From Hetaerina americana (Eukaryota; Arthropoda; Insecta; Odonata; Calopterygidae), in assembly GCA_022747635.1 (NCBI GenBank), contig JAKTNV010000007.1, positions 4,227,905-4,291,904 on the forward strand: a DNA stretch of 64,000 nucleotides, in the 5' to 3' direction. Below the pieces are notes generated by a model, which was given only the letters and a program-made list of their open reading frames with translations, searched no databases and had not been told where the DNA came from. Both the position numbers and the translations under genes were made by a program. Positions 45,780 through 57,854 of the stretch are shown here, piece after piece. How positions within the stretch are numbered: position 1 is the stretch's first letter; every line of letters begins with the position of its first letter.

Positions 45780-47600
45780 ATAGGAAGTGAGGAATAATTT
45801 TTCCAGCATTCTCTTTCCTTTATCCTCCCGAGGTTAGCGCCGGCTCGAACCCGGCACGTGAGTTTATTTTTTGTGTCGTATCCCGCCGAGGAGTCTCTGA
45901 AGGTTAAAGGCGTCAAAACAAGACCTTGGGGAACCCAAAGCATCCGAAGTGCGCACTTGTGACGAGGGTGGAAGGCAACAAGTGGGAAGGGGACTCGTAA
46001 AACCCGGAGGCTGGGGAAGGAAGGGTACGTGCATGCACATGAGGAGCGCGTGTGCGTGCGTGAGTGTTTCTTTGTTGTGTGTGAGTACAGGAGACGATGG
46101 AACGTCGGTTATGAGATGCGGGAGGGCGAGGAGGGGTGGGCAATAATGGAGGGGGCGGGGAGAGAGCATTGTTATCACTTGAAAGGGAATCCCCCGTCGA
46201 GTATTTACACAAGCGAGGGTGCCCTGTGTGGATCCTTTTATTCCTCCTGCACTTGAAGATCATTTTTATCGTCAACTTAAAGAGGGTTTCTTGGAAGCCT
46301 GAGGCGGCGTCCACCATTTCGATCTTCTAATCGCCTTTGACCCGTCCAAGACAAAACTAACGATAATCAAAGCAATGATGTTCCGCCATTGTAGTTTTCG
46401 TGGCAGCCGATCCGCGCATCGGGCAAAGCCGATGGCGCACACTCTCAGTGTCGCCCCTTTCAAAAACCGAAAAGACAAAGTTAAATTAATGAATCGCCGA
46501 TTTAAAATGCTGGAAGAATAATCATGAAAACTCCATCCATTTTCCAGTATCAATGAGTAATTCCAGGACAGATTCAAAAGTTTCAAAAAGGTCAAACGAG
46601 CAGAATCTTATGGTTCTCTATTTCGGGGGATGGCCGCATGGAATTGCAAACTCGGTGCACCTTAAACTATTTCTAATGACTCTGATGCTGTTGGCTGTCT
46701 CTGCACCTTGCGAAACGTTGAGCGTAGTTTCTGAAAACCAATCATAGATTTCGCAGTAAGCCCTAATTTGTTTTAAGAGGCCGATATTTGAATTTTTTAA
46801 ACTGTTAACAACGGCAACCGTGAAGATGCCTGCTATGTGTAACCAATCTTCCACAGGCATTTTCAACTAAAATTTCGGCATTTGTGACGCATGAAAGCAA
46901 AGTTTCCAATCCTCAACACAGTTAAAACGGTACTAATGTAATTTACCGCTCAACATGAGACCAAAACACTAATTACTATAGTAACCAACGAATTCATGCG
47001 TGCGATGTCTTTTTTTATCTAAATCATACACTTTATGGACGCGAGTCACATGTATTTCTTCAAACAGCTCCAGTATTTCTGTTGATTTTAGGATGAAGAG
47101 AGTTGAAAAATGTAAAAAAATTGTATTACTAAGAAATAATAGTCTCATATGATCATGACCGCGCCAATACTAATACTAACGCCGACTTGCATTTATTGGA
47201 TAGAATACTGGTCTTTTATTTATAGGCAGCAAATCGGGAGTGCTAATGCAATGAACCAACGCTCCAAGTGACCACAAAGTGAGGCGTTGTCTGTGCGTTG
47301 TCAATGATGCTTTCTTAACGCTATTCATGCAAATTAAAAACCAAGGGTCAATTATTTTTGAGATATGAAATTTAGCTCACGGTTTAAAAAAATCCTCCTC
47401 ATTTTTTGTCGTAATCTCATATGAACTCGAAAGTATTTGTTAACTCTCCTAATGTAACACATTATTTCCAAAAACAAACCAATGCAACAACAGGATTACC
47501 CGCTACGTCTAGCATTAAGATAAGAGCAGTATCCTTAGAGCTTACCCTACTTCTGCCTCGTTATCTTTATTCGGGATTACGCTGCATATTTATTGATCTT
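45780..47600. other. Unassigned sequence
   Basis: No recognisable gene. The GA/GT-rich stretch at about 45950-46160 opens frames on both strands without a domain. Confidence 0.35.
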
Positions 47601-47605
47601 CTTAG

Positions 47606-47778
47606 TGTGGCTGGAGCAGCAGCTTCCAAGGCACATTTCCCTGCACGGTGGCAAGCTTTCCAAAGCCGTGTTCACCAGGAATTATTGGATGAGGAGGCAG
47701 AGGGCGCGGCCGAAGGGACCAGAGGACATCGCGCGAGAGTTTCAACGAAGGCGGTGTCGCCCTCTGGCGGCGCCGTGA
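47606..47778 (+). CDS. Possible 3'-terminal host exon, unrecognised protein
   Basis: A T-rich stretch ending TTGATCTTCTTAG (AG at 47604-47605) resembles a splice acceptor. The following frame, from TGG at 47608 to TGA at 47776-47778, encodes about 56 residues with animal-like codon choice (CTG, GAG, CAG, AAG, GTG, TTC, ACC). It includes LSKAVFTRNYWMRRQRARPK and GPEDIAREFQRRR. The C-terminus is basic. I do not recognise the family. A second frame is also open across the same bases, so coding is only suggested. The end of the frame overlaps a CTCF-like word. No transposon homology is seen. Confidence 0.25.
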
Positions 47779-48260
47779 AGTGAACCGTAAACACTCCGTC
47801 TCACTCGGGCAGCGAGTGCGACGGAGTCACAAACACTTGGCGGGCACCAACTCTTCGCGGCACGGAGACAGCACACGGACGATGCTCTATTGTCCGATTC
47901 TCAGCATGAAAACGCCTCTTGAGACTCAAATGCTTCTACGAGCTGTTCCAGCAATTTGATATTTCATGATCTGTCGATCGTTACAGTTATCAATAAATTA
48001 CGTAGGTAGTCGATTGTTTACATTGGCTGTGAATTTTATCCTTTTATTTTTTAAGCAATATAATTTGGCTCCAATTTCTAGAAATGTCGAAATGAGAGGA
48101 AAGAAATATCAAATAAAATAATTTTATTCTGAAGTTTTAAAATTATAATAAGGAAGGCATTTGGGGAGGGAGAATTTCAGCCAATCATTGATCACCGTCA
48201 GCCCCGATTAGAGAGACGAAATCGAATACGGGGGATTTATTTACATCACTTGTTGCTTTC

Positions 48261-49140
48261 GAGAAAAACCAAATTTGCACTTTTCCACATTTATTTGCAA
48301 CGTACAATTCGTTTCAGTTGATCGAACCATCTCCTGGTACAAGACAAGATCCCACACCTGATGCATCATCATATTATACGTGTTTGATGAAGGTGGGGGA
48401 AGAAAAGAGTGAGTTAGGCGGGGAGAAAGAGAGAAACTAAAGAAATGGAGAGGTGTTAAAAGAGGAGGGGGGGAGATAAGCACTTTAGGTCATTATTGGA
48501 GAGGACGGTGGCAGGTAGCTGTTATCGCGGTGGTAGGAAGGATGAATAAGGATGAAGCGGGAAGGAGACATCGAAGGGATGGAGGCAGGTTGAGGGATGA
48601 GGTATAAGTGATTCTGAGAAGGACATTATCAGGGAAGGGTTGTTCCACACAAACCGCGAGTGGACGGTTGAAGGTGATTGGATGGGAGAATACGCGAAGG
48701 GTGGAGTCAGTTGGAGAGAGGGAGAGTCACTGTTTGCTGTGGACACGGGATTCTGAAGAGAGGAAAGTTGTTTATAAAAATGTTATCATTTAAAAGAGCA
48801 TTCATATTTAATTGTACAATTGCTCTAAAATATCAAATATTTTGCTCTCATTTTCGTAGTGTAGAAAATCAATAACAACCACAAGTGCTTATATCCCCCC
48901 TCCCTTTTTCCTCTCCATTTCTTTAGTTTCTCTTTTTCTCTGGGTTTTCCACGGATTCCCTCTTTGTTTCTCTCTACCGCATTCATTACTCTTCTTAACC
49001 CCCCCTTCTTCCTCAAACGGTTATAAATATGACGCATCACATGCTGAATCTTGTCTTGTACCTGAAGGTTGGTCGATGAACTGAAACGCGTTGCACGTTA
49101 CCAATCAATCTATGGAAAAGTGAAAATTTTGTTTTTCTCA
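48261..49140. repeat. Palindrome F: diverged inverted repeat of about 220-bp arms with 400-bp spacer
   Basis: Left arm 48261-48486 and right arm 48883-49140 are diverged reverse complements with indels. Shared blocks include GGTACAAGACAAGAT (minus) with its counterpart GTCTTGTACCTGAAGG, AGAGAAACTAAAGAAATGG and its complement, and TGGAAAAGTG. Reading outward, each arm carries a CTGAAGG-like word (degenerate on the left), a hairpin and CTGAAACG (plus 49062-49093; minus 48336-48310), the same layout as the other palindromes. The spacer 48487-48882 is purine-rich and has no recognisable gene. Confidence 0.8.
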
Positions 49141-51740
49141 TGATGACGAACTTCCACTGCACCTCGCCTGATTCTGTTGAATATAATCATTTGTTGCCTT
49201 GAATTCTTGCAGTTGGATCTTAGTTTATCTTCTCCTTCCCCAATATAATCTTAAATCAATGCCGCGTTAAAACAACGTTAGCTATAATGCGTGGATACCC
49301 TGAAGAGGCGAATTCGCCGTAGCCACTCTTTTTTATGATGAGACATCAAGTACAATACTTAATGAATAGCTGAAACAAATTGATAAATTACTGATTCTTC
49401 AGACACCCAAAGCTGAGATACCTTTTGGTATATCATAACTGATAAGTTATTTTATTGCCACACCGTAACCAATGAGCGACTCAAACTACCTTTTATAATC
49501 AAATATCAGAGTTAGAATGATTCATGGATCCAGAGTTTCCATCGCAATTGGGAGTTTAACATAATAATCAACGTTGCATTTGTTGAATGGTTCTTATGCC
49601 TAGAAAGCATCCTAAAAAAGTGATTTCAAGCACTTAACATACTATTTTGTATCAACCATGTTTCAGATTCCATTGACTGATTATCACTGGCAATCGGAAT
49701 ACACATCCGGACCCACCAAAATAACCGAAAGTAGCGGAGGTTTTTGTCAAACAATGGAACTATGGTGCACGAGACAGTAGGGTATGGCTGACGGTCATTC
49801 ATGCTTTAGTTTGGATCTGATCGATATAGAATTGACGGTCTCTCGCTATCGCACCTCCTGAATCCCAGGGCGACGGGAAGCGAATGAGCACGGGTGTCGA
49901 TTCGTGCGCGATGGAATTAATGAGTAGTGCTCGCTGAAGGACGACTGCCTCCGCAGAGGACAGTGTCACCCTGACCAATCCTCCTCTCGGGATCCTACGG
50001 GTGGACGGAGGTCAAGTTGAAGATAAGGACAGGGAAGACGATAAGAATGCCATCTCTGCTTAAAATAAGAATTACAGCATCCAAAGTCACATCACCTTAA
50101 TCACACTTCCGGGCGACCATGACGCCTTCCGTGACCACTTTAAGTTGCTCCAAGCGAGAAGTGAATGACGAAACAAAATGGACGAAACGGGGACACTATA
50201 GAGTTGGCAAATTATTGAATAATACTGGAGTCAAAATAATGGAGTCCTCAATTTAAATTTCGGATGTGATTTACCAAATTGCCCTTTTTCAATTTAAAGG
50301 AAATTAGCGTGCATATTCTGAAAGATCCATATACGTATGCACTTAATGCATAGCACAAAGTTATCAAAGTACGAGTACAAAGTCGCACTTTTACTTAAAT
50401 TTCCAGCTTGTAATAAGAGAGAACCACTCCATCAGCCCGAAAGAAGAGGCGAAACACGATTTGTGTCGAATTTCTGAGGACGTAATTGCAAAAGTTATGT
50501 TCGGGCGGCACCATCAACAAAGATGTGGTATCAATCTGCTCGCACGCGACGACGGTGTGGCAAAACTTCCTTCCATCCGCAGTCAAAGGGAACCCTTTCT
50601 TCTTGTCTCACAAGGAGAATGCCGTTTTGCCATAATGCCGAAGGTCCACAACATATCAAGAAACGACAATTGTTCAACAATGTGAACCTTGTCATGTAAA
50701 CATTCGCTCCCAACTTCTTACATGAGTGTGTAAAATTTTACAAGGAAAATAAATTTTCAGAGGGTCGTTATAAAAAATTGGGCCAATTCATTTCTATCAC
50801 TTTGCCCTCATTAGCCATACGCGCTGTGATTACAGCTAGGGAATGGGAATTCCACCAAAAAAAAATAATAATACACAGGATGAAATCGTCGCATTTTGCA
50901 CATAATTTTGCCGGTTAGAAAATAGCGGGACATTTCTGCACTCCGCCAACATGCGCATTAACGGAAGCGCATTTTCTTACCTGCGTGTTATTTCTCGTTT
51001 TACTTCTCCATTGGTTATGAAGACTATTGTATTTATGGAAACTATCATATTGTGTATAACTACCAATACATAAACTAAAGCAAGGGAAGGCAAAATAACC
51101 TCCGCACTTCCTTGCAATGTGGAGGCTTTCCTCTTAGTTAAGCCTGATTCACTGCCCTACGCCAACACTATAGTTAGGTATATTTTACACTTGTAATATA
51201 TAGGAGTTGAATAGCATATTTACAACTGGTATTAGTTTGCTTGGATCCCGGTCTGACACAAAGCCGTCGTCTGCTTTTTTACCCGCCGTGAATTTGAATC
51301 TCTGCCCCGAGCTCCGCAGCGCGGTGTCACTGTTCCCGGGCCACTTCGCCATGGTTGAATTCATTTATCGGATAGAGCAGCACAATTGCTACCAAAATGC
51401 TTTCCTATCAGATATTAGTTTTTATGGCAATTTGACCTCGTTTTATATAGTTCTAAATAGTAATGGATTCTCTTTTTTTTAAACAATTTGGCTTACGTTT
51501 ATGGGAAATATCTTCATACTCGACTTAGGTTATCTGCATTAATTGTGAGTTTAATTCAATTTCAACCAACGCAACGCAATTTCAAAAACTTTCATTTGCG
51601 TTGTAAACTGATTGCATCATTTTAAGCCATTATCACGTCATCCGGACATAGAGTGCATTAAAGAGAGACAGTAATGCATCCATGAAATATATATATCCGT
51701 ATCCTACAGTGGCTCTTGCATAAAATATGAAGCGATGACA
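49140..51740. other. AT-rich unassigned sequence
   Basis: No gene, RNA or repeat recognised in either strand. Confidence 0.35.
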
Positions 51741-51744
51741 CGGC

Positions 51745-52310
51745 ATGAAGCTCGGTTTTCGACACCATAATTTACAGATTCCGCGCCAGAGGCACTTTCG
51801 GGGGCGGGGCGGGGGGGTGGGGTTGAAAGGGCAGGCAGCAGTCGGTGGGGGGAGGGAGGGAGGACGGGGGAGGAGGGGGCGAGAGAGGGAGAGCTCCGAG
51901 GAAATTATTAAAAAATTCCTCTCATCTGCACCTCGGATACAGTACGCGAACCCGTCCCTGCCTTCTTTTTATCCGCGATCGAGCCGCATTTTATTGCATA
52001 TGAGTTCATCCCTCGCGTCCTCTCGCCGAAAAAACGAAAGAATGCGAAATTGCGAAATCAGTAATCAGCGAAAGGTGCGGGCGTGGAGGGAGCGAGCAAT
52101 ATTAACGAACACAGAGTTCCACACACCCATGGCTGCACGGGCGAGAGAAGAAAGGAACGAAAGGTCCTCCCCGATTCGATCACGCGCTTGTTCTACCCTC
52201 CATCGTGCTGCACCAAGGGTTTAATGAGGTGTTGTTGCCGTGGAACAAAACATCGAGGGGGGGGTTTTGCGTGTAATCATATTAGGTATTTATCCACGCA
52301 ATCATGATCA
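51745..52310. other. Purine-rich and GC-rich block
   Basis: Strong G-runs at 51800-51900 (GGGGCGGGG type), then mixed sequence. The 159-residue plus-strand frame starting at 51745 is rich in Gly, Arg, Glu and Ser and shows no domain, so it is not called. Confidence 0.4.
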
Positions 52311-53833
52311 CACACATGACAGTATTTCAGGTAGAAAAAGTAGACGCCAGGATACATGTAAACTGCGTGTTTATGATATTTTCCTTCTCTGACCTCGTGG
52401 CAAAGAAAATCCATCTTCCATCTCCTCCCTAAACTCCTATTTTTTGGCATAATTTACCTCTTCCACGTGCTAAAATATCGATATACATCTGAAAAAGAAT
52501 AATATTGACACCTGCGTCCACATTAAGTCAACCAACAAACAGCAACACCTGCATTTCAGCAATGGCTACTTATCATAATGAAATGGCATTCCTATTTCTA
52601 TCTCAATTCGCGGCCAACGCATTTGGGACACTTGAGTCACGCCCCCCCCCCCAGAAATGCATTCACAGCCTACAACGTTCCCTCGGCAAACACGGGTGCC
52701 CGGGGAAAATACGCTATAATGAACACCCATCTCCCGACGGCTCAGAGCACTCAAGGCCCCAAGCCGACTAATCCCGAAAATGTCTAATACTTCGTAAACC
52801 TTTATTTTGGTATCCACAACATTAGAAAACTTACTGAATAACAATTTAAAAATTTAAGAATTGATAAAATGACGTCGAGTTCTCTGCCTAAGTGCTAATC
52901 CATGCCCTTCAGATGACCCCCGAACCTAGGCGGCATTTGAAAAAAACGAAACCTTTACCCTGCCCTTCTATTTCCCTCATCGAGTTGCCTCCGCCCCTCG
53001 TGGCAAACGCCGCCTCATCTCCCGCCCGACGATCCCCTCTTCTTCACACCGAATCCTCATTCCAACCCCACCTGCATCAAAATGCAGTTCTCTAGATTAA
53101 ATTTAATGCTATTTATACAAATGTTGTTGGGATCTCTACGTGGGTAAATGCATCTCCTCCCTCTCTCTCTCTCTCTCTTTCACTCTATTCGCTCCAAAAA
53201 CCATCTCCATTCCACCATATAACCTGCAATCACTCCACTCCCCCACCGCCTCCCGGCGTCGAACCATCGATGGCCGCTTCTCCCGCTCCGTGAGTTGAGC
53301 CCTCCTGGGGTGCGCGGGCAACACGAGAGATGGCGCCACTTCGCGCACTTGTAACGCCTGGGCTCGAGACAGAGTTTACTCTATAACCATATCCTTTCCG
53401 CTCCCCATTTCTTAACTACTCCCGCTGTTCAAACCTAAACCAATTAGTGAGTGTCACATTTTGTATTTTGTGTTTAATATGAGTATATTTTATTATGAAG
53501 ATGTAGATTTTAAACATTTTTGTCCACGTTGCCATCCGCCATTTCTTCAGACTTCGGGCGTGCATTACGTATGCATGTAGGTGGTTGTTATGGAGCAGGA
53601 CAGAATGGTGTTCGCTGTTGGGAAGGGTTTAGGGAGGTCGTACGGATTCACATAACCACATGAAATATAATCCCAGTGGTCTTCATTGGATTGGTATGGC
53701 TTCAGACGGGAGAAAGGAAAGAACAGCTACATGTTAGAAAAAGTGAAAAGTTATTCCGTGGATAGCTGCGTCTCGATGAACTGAACGTTAATTTGATGGA
53801 GAGAATGGGTCTTAGGGCTCTTGGTGGTTGCTA

Positions 53834-53835
<2 letters not shown>
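52310..53835. other. Unassigned sequence
   Basis: Contains a (CT)n run at about 53158-53178 and an AGATGGCGCCAC word at 53328-53339 of the CTCF-like type. No gene recognised. Confidence 0.35.

Positions 53836-53836
<1 letters not shown>

Positions 53837-53906
<70 letters not shown>
53837..53906. repeat. (AT)n microsatellite
   Basis: An alternating AT tract of about 70 bases that bounds palindrome D on the left. Confidence 0.97.
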
Positions 53907-53908
<2 letters not shown>

Positions 53909-53913
53909 AATAT

Positions 53914-54269
53914 CTTCGAAATGGAACGCTCTTCGGCGACGCACAAATATATAAAAACACGGATGTAGATTTGTAGAATATAGAGACACATAGAAAGGAC
54001 ACTCACAATATGTTATTTGACGTTTCGACAGCACGGCTGTCGTCTTCAGACTCTGAACTCTGACTCTATGTGTCTCTATATTCTACAAATCTTCATCCGT
54101 GTTTTTATATATATGAATATGAACACAGATGCAGATTTTTAAAACATACAAACACAGAGAAAGGATACTCACATATGTGAGTGCATTTTCTTTGTGTTTC
54201 TTAGTTTACAAAATCTACATCGGTGTTTTTATATATTTTTGCGTTGTCCTAGAGCGTTCCATTTCGAAG
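53914..54269. repeat. Palindrome D: nested inverted repeats bounded by (AT)n
   Basis: Outer arms 53914-53932 and 54251-54269 (CTTCGAAATGGAACGCTCT and its exact complement) enclose an inner pair of 43 bases (53951-53993 and 54066-54108, one mismatch) and a second, weaker inverted repeat at about 54121-54235. At the centre of the inner pair the minus strand reads CTGAAGA, CGACAG, a five-base loop, CTGTCG, AAACGTC (54049-54019). GACACTCAC occurs at 53998-54006 as in palindrome C. Confidence 0.9.
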
Positions 54270-54272
54270 AAA

Positions 54273-54324
54273 TTTATATATATATATGTATATATATAAT
54301 TTATATATATAATTTATATATATA

Positions 54325-54360
<36 letters not shown>
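54273..54360. repeat. (AT)n microsatellite with AATTTATATAT-type tandem
   Basis: AT-rich tract with about three tandem units of a 14-base AATTTATATATAT-like motif (54297-54338), then plain (AT)n. It bounds palindrome D on the right. Confidence 0.95.
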
Positions 54361-54364
<4 letters not shown>

Positions 54365-54634
54365 CAACATGAAAAGCTAGAAAGAACTTACAAGGCAAGA
54401 AATATATATGACATTTTAATTATTATATAAATATTGATGGTTTTGTGTTCATTTACCGTATTTCCTTCTAAAACCTACGTTCAGCGTTATAATACCAAAA
54501 ATGCATAAATACAAGGTACACATATATATTTACATACGTATATAAAACACATAGACAAAGGCATAGATAAACACATTGACAAATGCATAAACGGTGTTCT
54601 ATTGTTTAAGTTTGGTTGTAGTAAGGCACAGACT

Positions 54635-55545
54635 GACCAACGAGACGTTTCCTTGCCTCTCTAACAAGTATTACATCCGACGTAAGATTAAACTCTTCTT
54701 CAATTCTGTATACTTCCTTCCTCGATTCATTTTATCCAACATTACTATCCTATTTTTTACCCTTCTTCGTTTTCCTAACGTTCTCCCTCTCTATCACAGT
54801 CTTCAACATCCCACTGCCAATCAAAATGCTCTGCATCCATCCTTCTCGCCCCCTTTGGATGTCTCACAACACTCCTCTCCCCTCCTCCACCATACCTAGC
54901 ACTTCCTCATTTGTTTTTTCTTCGGTCCAAGTCCCCTACTCCGTGATTCTCCACACCCATATTTCAAAAGCCTCCAAAATGCTCCACCCATCATCCTACC
55001 TCAACGACCATGTTCCCGCGTCGTTCAAAACCACACCCAAAGTAAAAAAAATGACTATCCTTTTCTCAACACCATTACTCAACGGTCCTGTCACCAATTC
55101 CCTCCTTCTTGGGAAAGTTTCTCTGACTAACGAAATACTTCTCCTTATATCCCTTCTTCTTTTACTACTTTGGTCCAGGGCACCTCTGAGATAGGTACAC
55201 GTTTCCACCTTCCCTAATTTATAAGCCCCTATTTAAAGACTTAATCAAACAGTAATACTTGCGGCCAATTGAATGACTGCTGAACTAAAGTTTTATCATT
55301 AGCAAACCTAACTGATTTTACGAATTCCCCGCCCACTTTCATTCTTACCTCCAGTCTTTCCCATGCCTCTTTAATCATTTCCTCCACATAAACGTTGAAC
55401 AGCAACGGTGATAATGGGCAACCCTGCCTTCCACCTCTTCCTAACAATTCCCATCCGGACTCCCCGCTCCCCACCCACACCTAGGCAGTCTGAGACAAAT
55501 ACAGGTTGCCGGATATTCTTCTTTACCTCCAATCTACTTTTAATT
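54635..55545 (-). mobile_element. RTE-type LINE, older 5'-truncated copy 3
   Basis: Minus-strand homology to copy 2 runs from the polymerase palm region (about 55545) to near the 3' end (about 54640). It is more diverged than copy 1. No clear AAT tail is seen. Plus-strand frames over this segment are antisense shadows. Confidence 0.85.
54700..55545 (-). pseudogene. RTE reverse transcriptase remnant with FAND at the active site
   Basis: Minus-strand frames give RGGRQGCPLSPLLFNVYVEE (motif B), VGGEFVKSVRFANDKTLVQQ (motif C region) and, after a break, YLRGALD, FPRRRELVTGPLSNGVEKR and GTWSLR. The active-site FADD of copies 1 and 2 reads FAND here, so the first catalytic Asp of the pair is Asn. 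There are frameshifts between 55241 and 55208 and further decay toward the 3' end. It is a dead copy, older than copies 1 and 2 by its divergence. Confidence 0.85.
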
Positions 55546-55549
55546 TAAA

Positions 55550-56845
55550 TGCGCAAATCATTCGAGAAAAGTGGGGAAGATCGGTATGTAAATGAAATGT
55601 GTTATGCTTAACCGGCATCCCATGGCAACAATGAGATGAGCGATTTAAGCGAAGAGGGTCAGGATTTTACTTCGATTCCTAACTGTTTTCATGAAACTAG
55701 CATCCACCATTACACATCTGAGACGATAAAACACTCGAAACAGTAGACTACAAGTGGGCTCAAATTCACGAATTTTATTTCGTAATCGTTCATCGCTCTC
55801 CGCATTCACGAGCTATGCACTCAAAGAGATTTTGTCTCCTAACGTTACAATGATTTTCATTGGACTTCTTTCAGGTAATCGCGCATTACGGAGAAAGACA
55901 TCAAAGACTATTTGGAAGAAACAAAGCAGTTCAAGCATCGCTGGGAAAAATGTATCCACTTAAAAGGAGACCGTTGAAAAATAAAAATAAATTTGAAGGA
56001 AAAATGTCCCGTTTATTTTTTAAGTCAGAAAATTTCAGACTACCTTCCTACTCGTAAGCAGTGTCATCTATTGATTGCTTCCGAAGCCACTGAATTTATT
56101 GTTTTGAAGGCTTTCGAGATGTGTGCGTGGGAACGGACGGATCAGCTCTCATGCGGAATTGATATGCATGAATCCGAGAGGATAAAGAAAAGGGAAATGA
56201 AATGCATCTGCAAGAGATGTGTCCCGAGGCGGAAGAAATGAAAATGAAGCGGGGTGGGCACGCGTCCAAGGAGCGGGAGGGGCGGGGATGTTGGGGAAAG
56301 GAGGGGCGGGGTGGAGGCGTGGATGCAACGCTCTCTTGGCGGCGAAGATCGGTGGGATCGGCGAATAATCGCCTCGCCGCCACCGACCGCCGAATCGATA
56401 CCCCGCTCGCTCCGAAGGCGACCGTGGAGAGGAATGCTCCAATTGTTCCCATCGCATTGTCTGGCCTCGAGGGAAAAGTCGAGGTCCGAATTATACGTGT
56501 TGACTGGTTTTTTAAGCATAGCCAAAGAAAATGAGGATATAATGTACTGAACTCTACGTGATGAAATATACAAGAACTATCCTATGCAATAGTATCTATC
56601 AACACCTCCCTTCTGAAAAACAGGCGTTCCGAAAGCTGACACGCGTGCCATTGCCCGTGTCTGTTTCGAAAGATATCTTATCCTTCGGTCGTTAATGATG
56701 TTGATTTAAATTAGGAGAACATCACTCATTCAGTAATTTTATTGCTATGGTCGCTCCTACTGTAATACGAAGGGTCTAATCGCACATTTTCAAAATCATT
56801 GCTAAAGGAGAATCCTTCGATTTAACGCACAAGATTTAATATATA
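55550..56845. other. Unassigned sequence with a GC-rich patch
   Basis: A CCATGGCAACAATG word at 55619-55632 is shared with the direct repeats beside palindrome B. A GC-rich patch at about 56240-56480 is open in several frames on both strands without a domain. Confidence 0.35.
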
Positions 56846-56849
56846 TTTT

Positions 56850-57850
56850 TGGCCTTCGCTCCGTGAGTTATTCTCCACCTAGTCCTCTAATAACTTTGGA
56901 CGCCATACTTAGTTTATCATAACAATTTTTTTACAAATCTAGCTCCCCTACACTGCACGCGATCCAATTCGGCAATCAATCCAACTTCGTGAAGATTCCA
57001 TATACTAGCAGCATAATCTAAAGGAGGCCTAACCAACGACAGATTACATTTCTCTTTAACCTTTTCATCACTTTTACCAAGTACTCTTCTAATTAATCCT
57101 AATTTTTTGCTAGCTTTCCCACATATTCACTATTTCACCCAGAAGAGGTCGTAAGTGAGGTTAATGCCCAAGTATTCAATTGAATCTACACATTCCATTT
57201 CAGGGTTCCCAATTTCGTAGGCAATCGGGAGGGAAATCTCTTTTTTTATTTTAATGTATCACCACGCATTTTTTAAAGTGTAATTCTAATGTCAAGTGTT
57301 GCACGAGCATTGAATGGCATTTAGGTCATCTGGCAAAGCTACTCTATCCTCAGAGTCACGGATGTCACGGTAAACCCTATATCATCCGCAAATAGCGTAT
57401 CTTACTTGTGACTACGGAGTCAGTGTCGTTCACGTCAAGTAGAAACAAAAGAGGTCCGATGGCACTTCTTTGGGGAACACCTGAAGCGACTTGCATTTGA
57501 GCTAACTTCATCTATGAATACTTTGTGTACCCGACCATTCAAAAAGTCTTTAACCCAGCTCAGGATATTTTTTCTATGCCAAATATCTCTAACTTTGCGA
57601 GTAGTTTAATATGAGGTGCTTTGTCGAAAGCCTTTTTAAAATCTAGAAAAGCTGCGTCCACTGGAACATTGCTCTCTTCAGAACCAAATGTATCATGAAC
57701 AAAGAGCCCAAGCTCACACAGTATTTATCCTTCCAGAAACTGCACTGATCAGGAATCAATAAATCCTGACTATCGATGTGCCCCACTATTGAACTAGCAA
57801 CTATATGTTCCATGACCTTGCACAAAATGGATGTGAGGGAAGGGAGCATT
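56850..57850 (-). pseudogene. CR1-like LINE reverse transcriptase, strongly decayed
   Basis: Minus-strand pieces, in several frames, match a CR1/L2-type polymerase: ILCKVMEHIVASSIVGHIDS (57830-57770), a motif A remnant with FLDFKKAF (near 57650), GVPQRSAIGPLLFL (near 57475-57435), LFADDI (near 57400-57380, catalytic Asp pair kept), and LGLIRRVLGK with LVRPPLDYAASIWN (57110-56990). Many stops and indels break it. It is truncated at the 5' side near 57850 and the 3' UTR is not recognisable. Confidence 0.85.
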
Positions 57851-57854
57851 TAAA

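Noticed and set aside
54594..55194. Two plus-strand frames of 101 and 122 residues
   Set aside because: Antisense shadows of RTE copy 3, whose minus-strand polymerase motifs are recognisable.
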